A stretch of 64,000 nt of DNA from Rhodococcus globerulus NBRC 14531 (lineage in GTDB: Bacteria > Actinomycetota > Actinomycetes > Mycobacteriales > Mycobacteriaceae): contig NZ_BCWX01000001.1 in NCBI RefSeq assembly GCF_001894805.1, positions 1,116,001 to 1,180,000 of the forward strand, written 5' to 3'. The position numbers and the translations under genes were made by a program. Below are positions 48,806 to 56,670 of the stretch, piece by piece. The notes below the pieces were generated by a model, which was given only the letters and a program-made list of their open reading frames with translations, searched no databases and was not told where the DNA came from. Positions within the stretch are counted from its first letter, which is position 1. Each line of letters opens with the position of its first letter.

Positions 48806-50011
48806 CTAGACGCTGATATCTCGATCGTGGCTCGGTACCAACGGGATTGCCGCGGCGGGGAAGGCGGCGACTATCGCAAACGCGATGGGATACCCGACCA
48901 CACCGATGAGTGCGCCGACCACCGGCCCCACGGCGGACGCGGCAATGAATTGTCCGGTGTTCTGAGCGCCCAACGCTTTTCCCTGCCAGGTAGGCCCGGC
49001 CGCTTCGGCGACGGACGTGAACGCCAAGCCGTTGTCCGCGACACTGACAGTGGTGGCGATCAGCAGCACCAACGCCGGGATTCCCCACGGGGCGGCGTCG
49101 GCGGCAGCCATGGCCAGCATGACAACGGCGGCAGACATCGACACCAGGCGAAGCGGGCCGACCCGGCTACCGGCGCGGTCACTCCACATCCCGACGACGA
49201 TGCGTCCCAGCGCCCCGACGAACTGTGACGCTCCGATGAGCAGGCCGGCCGGGGCGGCTTCCCAGTGTTGTTCGTTGATCAGCCAGACCAGTCCGAATGT
49301 CGACAGTGTGAACTGCGGAAACACCAGGAGAGCTGACGCCAGGTGGATGCGCCACAGGAAGGAGTTCGAACGGTAGGGGTTGGCGGCCGCGACCGGTGCC
49401 TGTGCGGTGGTGGCGGGCCGCGGGGGATTGACCAGGACAAGTGCGCAGACCACTGCGAGTGCGCCGTTCAGAACCACGGACAGAGCAACCGCCGAACCGA
49501 TTCCCGAGTGCGCAGCCAGCGTCGGAACGGTGACCGACGCGATGGTGACGCCCAAGGGTTGGGACATCTGCCGGATGCCCATCGCCAATCCGCGGCGGTC
49601 CTTCGGAAACCAGCCGACAACCACGCGTCCGCTGGCGGCATTGGTGCTGGCGGCCGACATGCCGCCGAACAGGAACGCGATACCGAGCAACGCGTAATTG
49701 TCGGTGGTGGTGGCAGCCAGGGCCGCAACGGCGGTCAAGGCAAGTCCGATCGAGATGACCCACTTCTCTCCGAATCTGTCGGCCAACGCTCCCCAGGCCA
49801 CGAGCGTGAGGACCATACCGAAAGTGGGCGCTGCAGCCAGAGTTCCGGCCTGCGCCAGTGAGAGACCGTGCTCGGAATGCAGGAGTGGGATCAGGAAGGC
49901 GGGAGTGCTGACGAAGACGGTTCCGGCGGCTTGGGCGGCAACACCGAGGGCAAGCATCGTCCATGCCCGCGGTGTGACTACCGATTTTTCCAACCGTGAC
50001 GCCTCAGTCAT
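48806..50011 (-). CDS. MFS transporter (12 TM)
   Basis: This 401-residue permease has about twelve hydrophobic helices and an MFS motif A-like loop (GALADRFGEKW). Further blocks are ASGRVVVGWFPKDRRGLAMGIRQMSQPLG and a second-half loop GMWSDRAGSRVG. The central loop is short. The substrate is not inferable; the fold resembles nitrate/oxalate or cyanate-type carriers only loosely. It converges with the DHA2 exporter without a terminator. A palindrome GTTTCA-N5-TGAAAC lies about 50 bases upstream of its start. Confidence 0.87.
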   Translation of the reverse strand: MTEASRLEKSVVTPRAWTMLALGVAAQAAGTVFVSTPAFLIPLLHSEHGLSLAQAGTLAAAPTFGMVLTLVAWGALADRFGEKWVISIGLALTAVAALAATTTDNYALLGIAFLFGGMSAASTNAASGRVVVGWFPKDRRGLAMGIRQMSQPLGVTIASVTVPTLAAHSGIGSAVALSVVLNGALAVVCALVLVNPPRPATTAQAPVAAANPYRSNSFLWRIHLASALLVFPQFTLSTFGLVWLINEQHWEAAPAGLLIGASQFVGALGRIVVGMWSDRAGSRVGPLRLVSMSAAVVMLAMAAADAAPWGIPALVLLIATTVSVADNGLAFTSVAEAAGPTWQGKALGAQNTGQFIAASAVGPVVGALIGVVGYPIAFAIVAAFPAAAIPLVPSHDRDISV

Positions 50012-50062
50012 GGTGAGCCTCCCGATCCTTCTTAGCTTGAGGGCTCTGACGGTACTCCGACT

Positions 50063-50079
50063 GTTTCACATGCTGAAAC
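50063..50079. promoter_or_regulatory. Palindromic operator candidate before the MFS gene
   Basis: GTTTCA, CATGC, TGAAAC forms a perfect 6-bp inverted repeat with a 5-base spacer in an 86-base gap. Position fits an operator of the leftward MFS gene. Confidence 0.45.
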
Positions 50080-50097
50080 TAGAATCCCAGAATGTGG

Positions 50098-51504
50098 TCA
50101 TGCCTCGTGGCTGGCGATGGGGAGGTGAACAGTGAAGACCGTGTGTCCGTCCACCTGGTCGACACCGATGGTGCCGCCGTGCAAGTGGATGTTCTCGACT
50201 GCGAGGGAAAGTCCCAATCCGCTGCCCTCGCTGCGTCCTCGTGCGGTGTCTACCTTGTAGAACCGGCGAAAGATTGCCTGCCGGTCCTGGGGCAAAATGC
50301 CGGGTCCTTGGTCGACGACGGCGATGACGGCGTAGCCGGGTTCGGCGCTGAGTTCGACCCGTACCGGGGGTGAACCGTGCCGCAGTGCGTTGCCGACGAG
50401 GTTGGCGACGACTATGTCGATCCGACGCGAATCCACTCTGGTGCTGATGCTTTCGGGCGCGTCGAGCTCGACGGTTTCGGTCCAGCCGCGGCTTGCCAGT
50501 GTGCGCTCGGTCAGTTCGACGAGATCGACGTCGTCGAGGACGAGGCGTGCCTGCTGTGAGTCGTGGCGAGACATTTCGATCAGATCCTCGACGAGTCGAG
50601 TGAGTTTGCCGATCTCACTGCTCACGATGCGTGCGGCGGCACCGGCGTCGGGCGGAAGGTTGGGGATCTCTTCGCGAAGTATTTCACTGACCGGCACCAG
50701 TGCGGCCAGTGGCGTTCGCAGCTCGTGAGAGACGTCGGCGACAAACCGTCTTGCCTGCTCTTCGGATTCTTCGAGACCTTTGATCACCGCTTCGTTGCGT
50801 GCGACCATGTTGTTGAATGTTGTTGTCACCTGGGCAAGTTCGGCTACTCCGTTTTCCGGAAGGCGGACGCTGAGATCGCCGTCGGCGGCACGGGCGGCGG
50901 CCGCGTCGAGACGCTTGAGCGGACGTACCAGCGTCGACGCGATCCAGAAGCCGAGCAGACCGCTGACCAGCACGCCGGCAGCGAGGGTGAGACCGACGAC
51001 TCGGAGCAGGTCGTCGAACTTGTCCTGTACCCCCACCAGTGGCCGGACGGTGACAGCTTTCACCAGTGTCTGGTTGTCGTAGCCGTCCTCCGCGGTCGTG
51101 TCCGTGACGTTGACGGACATCCCCAGCAGGATGCGCTCGGAGTCGAGTCTCTCGAAGCGGATCAGTTTCGAACTGTCCAAACCGCTGTCGAAGCTCGGCG
51201 GGATCGTCGCGGGATCGACGGATCCTTGGCGAACTACTTCACCGTCTGTGATCAGGGTCAGATCGGATGGGAAGACCTGTGAGAGGTTGGCGGGTGTCAA
51301 CCCGTCGACCGGCATGCCGTCGAGGGACTGTAGCTCGTCGCGAAATTGTGCCGTTGCCACGTCCTGAGCATTGGAATAGATCCACGACCGCGCCATGAGC
51401 GATACCGCGCCGGCTGTTCCTCCGGCGATGATGAGGACGATTGCGATGAACACCAGCACGAGCCGGGTCCGCAGACCGTCGACGCGCAGCCAGGCGGGTC
51501 TCAT
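50098..51504 (-). CDS. Two-component sensor histidine kinase (HAMP-HisKA)
   Basis: This 468-residue kinase has TM1 (about 15-35), an extracytoplasmic sensor of about 130 residues, TM2 (about 170-190), a HAMP linker (STLVRPLKRLDAAAARAADGDLSVRLPE), HisKA with H260 (ADVSHELRTPLAAL) and HATPase_c (N box VANLVGNALRHG; DQGPGILPQD; GSGLGLSLAVENIHLHGG). It is the last gene of the vanY-PAP2-regulator-kinase operon and overlaps its regulator by 4 bases. The signal is unknown; the operon partners point to the cell wall. Confidence 0.92.
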   Translation of the reverse strand: MRPAWLRVDGLRTRLVLVFIAIVLIIAGGTAGAVSLMARSWIYSNAQDVATAQFRDELQSLDGMPVDGLTPANLSQVFPSDLTLITDGEVVRQGSVDPATIPPSFDSGLDSSKLIRFERLDSERILLGMSVNVTDTTAEDGYDNQTLVKAVTVRPLVGVQDKFDDLLRVVGLTLAAGVLVSGLLGFWIASTLVRPLKRLDAAAARAADGDLSVRLPENGVAELAQVTTTFNNMVARNEAVIKGLEESEEQARRFVADVSHELRTPLAALVPVSEILREEIPNLPPDAGAAARIVSSEIGKLTRLVEDLIEMSRHDSQQARLVLDDVDLVELTERTLASRGWTETVELDAPESISTRVDSRRIDIVVANLVGNALRHGSPPVRVELSAEPGYAVIAVVDQGPGILPQDRQAIFRRFYKVDTARGRSEGSGLGLSLAVENIHLHGGTIGVDQVDGHTVFTVHLPIASHEA

Positions 51505-52199
51505 CGACCTGAGCCGGTGTTGAAGCGATATCCGAAGCCGCGCACGGTTTCGATGACTGTCGGTACGGCCGGGTCGTCCTCGATCTTTCCACGCAGTCGC
51601 TGCACCGCTGCGTCGACGATTCGGGAATCACCCAGGTACTCCTGGTCCCAGGCTGCGGACAACAACTGTCGACGACTGAGAACCTGTCCGGGATTCTCGG
51701 TCAGTGCCAGGATCAGCCGGAGCTCGGTCGGGGTCAGGGTCAGCAGCGTTCCGCCCTTGCGGACCTGCAATGACGATCGATCCAGTTCCAAGTCGCCGAA
51801 TGTCTCTGCCGCCGGTGCTGCATCTGTTCGCGTCGTTGCGGGCGCCGACCGACGCACGACAGCTTTGATGCGAGCGTCGAGGACACGCGGACTGGCCGGT
51901 TTGACGACGTAGTCGTCGGCGCCGGCCTCGAGGCCGGCAACGGTGTCGATGTCGTCGGATCGAGCGGTGAGAATGATGATCGGGATCGAACTACGCGTGC
52001 GGATGCGTCGACAGATCTCGTAACCGTCGGCACCCGGGAGTCCGAGGTCGAGCAGGACGAGGTCGGTGGTGGTGAGTACGTCGTCGAAATCACTGTTGCC
52101 GTCGGGGCGATGGCTGACGTTGTGCCCGAGTCGGTTCAGTCCCAACGTGATTGCCTCGGCCACGGCTGGATCGTCTTCGATGAAAAGGATATTCACCAT
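51501..52199 (-). CDS. OmpR-family response regulator
   Basis: This 232-residue regulator has a receiver domain with D51 (VLLDLGLPGADGYE), acidic pair in FIEDD and conserved Lys in YVVKPAS. The winged-helix effector domain is LTLTPTELRLILALTENPGQVLSRRQLLSAAW and ends IETVRGFGYRF. The usual P-F after the Lys is replaced by P-A. ATG at 52199 was chosen at the family N-terminus MVNILFIEDDPAVAEA. It is coupled to its kinase by ATGA overlap. Confidence 0.93.
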   Translation of the reverse strand: MVNILFIEDDPAVAEAITLGLNRLGHNVSHRPDGNSDFDDVLTTTDLVLLDLGLPGADGYEICRRIRTRSSIPIIILTARSDDIDTVAGLEAGADDYVVKPASPRVLDARIKAVVRRSAPATTRTDAAPAAETFGDLELDRSSLQVRKGGTLLTLTPTELRLILALTENPGQVLSRRQLLSAAWDQEYLGDSRIVDAAVQRLRGKIEDDPAVPTVIETVRGFGYRFNTGSGR

Positions 52200-52252
52200 G
52201 ATTAGGGGCCTTCCGGGGTCGGAGCAATCTCGGTCAGCCCACGGTACAGGTG

Positions 52253-52894
52253 TCACACTTTCGAGAGCCGTTCGTTGCCGGAGTTTGCCAGTACCGCGTG
52301 CCGTGCGGCGGTGGTGTTCAACGGAAATGCCGACACGGCGAGGGTGTAGCAACCGACGAGGAGTAGTGCACCCAGCACGTCACTCGGCCGGTGCCATTGC
52401 AACACGACTACCGAGATCGCGGTCCCGATGGTGATCAGCGCGCCGTTGACGGCGACGACGCCCCGCCACCTGGCCGGTGTGACGAGCACTGTCGCGCAGA
52501 CCAGAGCAGTGATGGCGGTGAGAGTCCCGCTGGGGAAGGAATTATGCATGACAAGACCGTTCAGGTCTGGTCGATCCAGCGACTGTTTGAGAACCCAGGC
52601 CGTCGTGATGGGGCCGAGGGTCACGACGGCGACGCGCAGTGCCAGCGCAATCGGGTTGTTGCGCAACGTGATCATGAGTACCACGAGCACTCCTCCCACT
52701 ATCAGGATCGGGGTGAGCAGGCCGATGAACTCAGTGGAGAACACGCCGAGGACTTCAGACGTGGCCGCGCCCACCATGAGTTGTTGATCGACGATCTGGC
52801 CACCGGCAGTGTTGACCGCCAATTCGAATTCGATTACTCCGAGGATCAAGAGTGCCAGTGCGGCAAACAGTCTCGCTGGTTTGACTCGTGTCAT
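52253..52894 (-). CDS. PAP2-like membrane protein with altered catalytic motifs
   Basis: This 213-residue protein with about six TM helices has the layout of type-2 phosphatidic acid phosphatases: KQSLDRPDL (103-111), NSFPSGTLTAIT (118-129) and WHRPSDVLGA (167-176). The catalytic His of PSGH is Thr124, and the Arg expected six residues before H168 is Val. K103, R108, H168 and D172 remain. It may be a weak phosphatase or a lipid-binding relative. It begins 2 bases after vanY, which suggests undecaprenyl-phosphate or lipid II metabolism. Confidence 0.75.
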   Translation of the reverse strand: MTRVKPARLFAALALLILGVIEFELAVNTAGGQIVDQQLMVGAATSEVLGVFSTEFIGLLTPILIVGGVLVVLMITLRNNPIALALRVAVVTLGPITTAWVLKQSLDRPDLNGLVMHNSFPSGTLTAITALVCATVLVTPARWRGVVAVNGALITIGTAISVVVLQWHRPSDVLGALLLVGCYTLAVSAFPLNTTAARHAVLANSGNERLSKV

Positions 52895-52896
52895 GG

Positions 52897-53496
52897 TCAG
52901 CCTTCCGCTCTTTCATCCGAAGGGTTGTTGCGTTGGGGCGGGCATTCCCCACCAGGAGTGGTCGCCAGTTCGAAATGCCACATCTCGTTTGCATAGGTCT
53001 GGCAGAGGCCGTAATCGCTGCCGTGCTGGATAAGCCAGTCGTCGGCATCCGTCGGTCCGATGTCTACTGCCTGTCCGCTGACATGCTTGGACAGACTCGG
53101 GGAGTGCACCCACTTGGACGCTTCGTCCACGCTGCCGTACTTGGCTACGGCTTCGTCGAACAGTCGCTGTTGGTATGCGGCTGATCGCCAACCCGACGTG
53201 ACATGCATGTCCACCCCGGATGCCCGCGCATCCGCTGCGGCCATCTGCAGCGCCGCGAGAAGTGCGGAATCGAGGCGGGCCAGCGCGGGCATATGGGTGT
53301 CCGCCACATTCAGGCCGTCCTCGATCTCGCCGCCTGAGGGTCCTGAATCAGGTTGAGTGGCAAGGTAGTGATCGCTCTTGGGTGTGGCCGCCTCGGTGTA
53401 CGAACACGCGCTGAGCATGAGCGCCCCGAGTGTGACTGCTCCGAGTGCGACTGCTCGGTGTGCGACGGGGCCGGCGATTCCGCGGTGGCTGGGCAT
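52897..53496 (-). CDS. VanY-type D,D-carboxypeptidase lipoprotein
   Basis: This 199-residue lipoprotein has a signal peptide ending at lipobox C31 (MLSAC). A LAS-family zinc peptidase domain follows with H138 and D145 (SKHVSGQAVDIG), general base E171 and H174 (EMWHFEL), plus conserved Arg104 in TSGWRSAAYQ. It should trim the terminal D-Ala of peptidoglycan stem peptides outside the membrane. It is the first gene of an operon with a PAP2-like protein and a two-component system, an arrangement reminiscent of vancomycin-type cell-wall responses. Confidence 0.9.
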   Translation of the reverse strand: MPSHRGIAGPVAHRAVALGAVTLGALMLSACSYTEAATPKSDHYLATQPDSGPSGGEIEDGLNVADTHMPALARLDSALLAALQMAAADARASGVDMHVTSGWRSAAYQQRLFDEAVAKYGSVDEASKWVHSPSLSKHVSGQAVDIGPTDADDWLIQHGSDYGLCQTYANEMWHFELATTPGGECPPQRNNPSDERAEG

Positions 53497-53607
53497 AGTG
53501 CAGAGACTGCTCGGTCAGTGTCACCAGGAGGTCGTCACTGTTCGTCGACGGTGTCACGGTCTGCAACAGCTCTGTAACAGGACGGAACGAGCCTGGTGGG
53601 GCGTGCG

Positions 53608-54285
53608 CTAAGCGGGTCGGGGAACGGATGCAAAGGTGGACAGTTCGAACCACGAAGGCAAACTGCGACGCAGGGCTTCCGGCCCGGAAATGGTGACCTC
53701 ACCTGATCGAATGGCGTCGGACCACGTCAGGTCGCCGCGCCAGATCTCGGTCAACGGCCTGAGCCCGGCAGATACGGACACGGTGACCTCGAAACCCGGG
53801 TCGAGGTCACAGACGTCGACCTCGTCGGAGTTGATGACCAGCCACCAGTTTCGTGACTGCCGATCGATTTCGGAAAAGACGAAGTGCACCACTGTTTTTC
53901 CGTTGGGCACAGCGGAGTGATCCACCCGTCGATGCATGTCCCACAGTAGGAGTTTGGGATCGAGATCCTGGTCGCCGAGTTCGCCGATCCAGCGGGTGCC
54001 CCAGATTCCCAGGGCCTCGACGACGGGGCGGAGTTCGCGTCCGGCGTCGGTGAGGCGGTACGTGACGACACCGTCGGTGTTGTCTCGGTAGGTGATTCCG
54101 GCGGAAGTGAGTTGGTGCAGACGTTTGGACAGCAACGTCGGCGACATGCGGGGAAGGCCGCGTCGCAGGTCGTTGAAATGGGTACTTCCCATCATGAGTT
54201 CGCGCAGGACCAGGAGCGTCCAGCGCTCGTCGAGTAGCTCCATCGCCTTGGCGACGGGGCAGAACTGGCGGTACGACGACCCCAC
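53608..54285 (-). CDS. HxlR-family regulator with C-terminal SCP2-like domain
   Basis: This 225-residue protein starts at GTG. The HxlR winged helix occupies about 1-100 (CPVAKAMELLDERWTLLVLRELMMGSTHFNDLRRGLPRMSPTLLSKRLHQL; RLTDAGRELRPVVEALGIWG). The C-terminal half, ending LPSWFELSTF, resembles the SCP2/sterol-carrier ligand domains fused to some actinobacterial HxlR proteins. Cys9 is at the usual HxlR redox/electrophile position. It is divergent from the methyltransferase-oxidase pair, with a palindrome between. Confidence 0.88.
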   Translation of the reverse strand: MGSSYRQFCPVAKAMELLDERWTLLVLRELMMGSTHFNDLRRGLPRMSPTLLSKRLHQLTSAGITYRDNTDGVVTYRLTDAGRELRPVVEALGIWGTRWIGELGDQDLDPKLLLWDMHRRVDHSAVPNGKTVVHFVFSEIDRQSRNWWLVINSDEVDVCDLDPGFEVTVSVSAGLRPLTEIWRGDLTWSDAIRSGEVTISGPEALRRSLPSWFELSTFASVPRPA

Positions 54286-54320
54286 TTGTCAATCGTAGGC
54301 CGATGGGTGGGGCTGGTACA

Positions 54321-54336
54321 GATCCAGTACTGGATC
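54321..54336. promoter_or_regulatory. Perfect 16-bp palindrome, candidate HxlR operator
   Basis: GATCCAGTACTGGATC is fully self-complementary and lies 36 bases upstream of the HxlR start, in the 126-base divergent gap. It could repress both directions. Confidence 0.65.
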
Positions 54337-54411
54337 GGTGACACTCGATGGTCGTAACGTCGAGGTCAGAGTGGAAATCGGTACTGCGAAAATTGATGGA
54401 GGAGAACGATA

Positions 54412-55263
54412 ATGACTGAAGCAGCGGAGTTGGATCGAGCCCTCAAATCCAAGCACCGGGTGATGTGGGGGTTGGGCAATTATCCTGCGGTGGCAACGGA
54501 GGTCATCCCGGAACTCGGGCCGGTTGTGGCGGCGGCAGGCGGCGTGCGCGCCGGTGATCGGGTTCTCGACATCGCGGCAGGTTCCGGCAATGTGGCTATT
54601 CCTGCGGCGGCACTCGGCGCGCAGGTGGTGGCAACTGACTTGACTCCCGAATTATTCGATGCGGGAAGGAAGATGGCAGCCGACGCGGATGTCGAACTCG
54701 AGTGGCGGGAGGCTGATGCCGAGGATCTACCGTTTGAAGACGGTGAGTTCGACGTGGTGCTCTCGTGCGTCGGTGTGATGTTTGCGCCGCATCATCAGCG
54801 GGCAGCGGACGAGCTTGTTCGAGTGTGCAAGGAAGGCGGCAGGATCGCTGTACTGAGTTGGACACCAACAGGTTTCATCGGCGAGATGTTCAAAGCCATG
54901 AAACCGTACGCACCTGCACCACCTCCTGGTTCGCAGCCACCGCCGTTGTGGGGTGAGGAGAGTCATGTTCGTGAGCTGTTCGGTGACCGAGTTCGCGACC
55001 TGACTGCGCGTCGAGAAGTGCTGCAGGTGAGCAGGTTCCGCGATCCGGAAGACTTCCGCGACTTCTTCAAGGAGAATTACGGACCGACCATCGCCGTCTA
55101 CCGCAATATTGCCGGCGACGACGCCAAGGTGGAGGCCCTCGACCGGGATCTCGTCGACTTGGCTCGCAAGTACAGCGCAGGAGGAGATTCCAGCGCCGGA
55201 GGGGATTCTCCGGGCATGGACTGGGAGTATCTACTCGTCACCGGTGTCAGGAGTACGTCATGA
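54412..55263 (+). CDS. Class I SAM-dependent methyltransferase
   Basis: This 283-residue enzyme has SAM motif I VLDIAAGSGNVAIPAA, acidic post-I ATDLTPELFDAGRKM, motif ADAEDLPFEDGEFDVVLSCVG and motif III-like RVCKEGGRIAVLSWTP. This is the UbiE/Methyltransf_11 type. A Ser/Gly repeat (GGDSSAGGDS) precedes the C-terminal strand. The acceptor is unknown. Its stop overlaps the start of a flavin oxidase by 4 bases, so the two probably act in one pathway. Good RBS GGAGGA. Confidence 0.87.
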   Translation: MTEAAELDRALKSKHRVMWGLGNYPAVATEVIPELGPVVAAAGGVRAGDRVLDIAAGSGNVAIPAAALGAQVVATDLTPELFDAGRKMAADADVELEWREADAEDLPFEDGEFDVVLSCVGVMFAPHHQRAADELVRVCKEGGRIAVLSWTPTGFIGEMFKAMKPYAPAPPPGSQPPPLWGEESHVRELFGDRVRDLTARREVLQVSRFRDPEDFRDFFKENYGPTIAVYRNIAGDDAKVEALDRDLVDLARKYSAGGDSSAGGDSPGMDWEYLLVTGVRSTS

Positions 55264-56663
55264 CAAGCATTGATATTGCGCCGTTGAGATCGTCCGTCAC
55301 CGGCCCGGTTTTCGGCCCGGAAGATTCGGGTTACGACGACGCGCGGGCCATCTGGAACGGCTCGATCGATCACCGCCCGGCTGGGATCGCCAGGTGCCTT
55401 TCGCCGTCGGATGTGGCTGCGGCACTGGGTTATGCCAGAGAACATGACTTGGAGGTGTCCGTCAGAGGTGGTGGACATTCGTATCGTGGGGCCTCGGTGT
55501 GTGAGGGCGGTCTGATGATCGATCTCAGTGCACTGAACAACGTCACTGTTGATCCGTCGGCGCGTAGGGCGCGCGTAGGCGGCGGGGCGACGTTGGCGAA
55601 CCTGGACGCCGCGACGCAGGAACACGGCCTGGCTGTGACAGGTGGGGTGATCAGCGATACCGGTGTGGGCGGTCTGACACTCGGCGGCGGCATGGGGTGG
55701 CTGACGCGAACGCTCGGATTGTCGATCGACAATCTGGCGTCGGCGGAGGTTGTGCTTGCCGACGGTGAGGTCGTGCGCGCGTCGGAAGAGAACCATCCCG
55801 ATTTGTTCTGGGCGTTGCGAGGCGGGGGAGGCAATTTCGGTGTGGTGACCGAGTTCGAGTACCGGCTGAGCGCGATCGGGCCGGAAGTGCATCTCGGGTT
55901 CTTCTTCTGGGGGATGGACGACGGACCGGATGCGCTGCGTCTGTGCCGCGACGTGGTGCCGGCTCTGCCCCGCAACACCGGTGCGTTGATCGCCTCGAGC
56001 CTGTCCGCGCCGCCCGCGGCGTTTGTACCGGAGCAGTTCCACTTTCATCCCGGATATGCCTTGCTGGTAGCAGGTTTCGGTTCCGCCGAGGAGCACGCGC
56101 AGGTGATTGCGCCCATCAGGGAAGGGCTGCCGCCGCTGTTCGAGTTCGTCACACCGCTCCCGTACACGGGGCTGCAGTCGATGCTCGACGATGCCGAACC
56201 GTGGGGTGCGTACGCGTACGAGAAAGCTCTGGACCTAGGGGATCTCTCCGATGACGTGATCGGTGTTCTGACCGAACACGCGGTGAAGAAGTCTTCACCG
56301 ATGTCGTTCATCCCGATCTTTCCGCTGCAGGGTGCGTTTACCGCCGTCGGCGACGACGATACGGCGTTCGGTGGTTCCCGCGCCCCGCACTACGTGTGCA
56401 ACATGACGGCCACGGCAACGGATGCCGGGACTCTGGATCTGGATCGAACGTGGGTGCGCAATATCTGGGAAGCGTTGCGTCCCTTGTCGACCAATCCCGG
56501 TGGCTACGTCAATTTCATGACCGACGTCGACGAAGAGCGGGTTCGCAGTTCGTACGGATCCGGCAAGTATGCACGCCTGTCCAGGATCAAGGCACAGTAC
56601 GATCCGCACAACCTGTTTCATCTCAACGCCAACATCAGGCCGGCTGCGTCGGCGCTGAAGTAG
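55260..56663 (+). CDS. BBE-type FAD-linked oxidoreductase
   Basis: This 467-residue enzyme of the berberine-bridge/PCMH family has FAD-binding domain with covalent-attachment H73 in RGGGHSYRG and GGLTLGGGMGWLTRTLGLSIDNL. The Cys that marks bicovalent members is absent from DTGVGG. The C-terminal BBE segment reads YDPHNLFHLNANIRP. Such enzymes oxidise sugars, alkaloids or polyketides using O2. It is coupled to the methyltransferase and under the HxlR divergon; the substrate is unknown. Convergent with the kinase gene, 7 bases apart. Confidence 0.9.
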   Translation: MTSIDIAPLRSSVTGPVFGPEDSGYDDARAIWNGSIDHRPAGIARCLSPSDVAAALGYAREHDLEVSVRGGGHSYRGASVCEGGLMIDLSALNNVTVDPSARRARVGGGATLANLDAATQEHGLAVTGGVISDTGVGGLTLGGGMGWLTRTLGLSIDNLASAEVVLADGEVVRASEENHPDLFWALRGGGGNFGVVTEFEYRLSAIGPEVHLGFFFWGMDDGPDALRLCRDVVPALPRNTGALIASSLSAPPAAFVPEQFHFHPGYALLVAGFGSAEEHAQVIAPIREGLPPLFEFVTPLPYTGLQSMLDDAEPWGAYAYEKALDLGDLSDDVIGVLTEHAVKKSSPMSFIPIFPLQGAFTAVGDDDTAFGGSRAPHYVCNMTATATDAGTLDLDRTWVRNIWEALRPLSTNPGGYVNFMTDVDEERVRSSYGSGKYARLSRIKAQYDPHNLFHLNANIRPAASALK

Positions 56664-56670
56664 CAAATAT

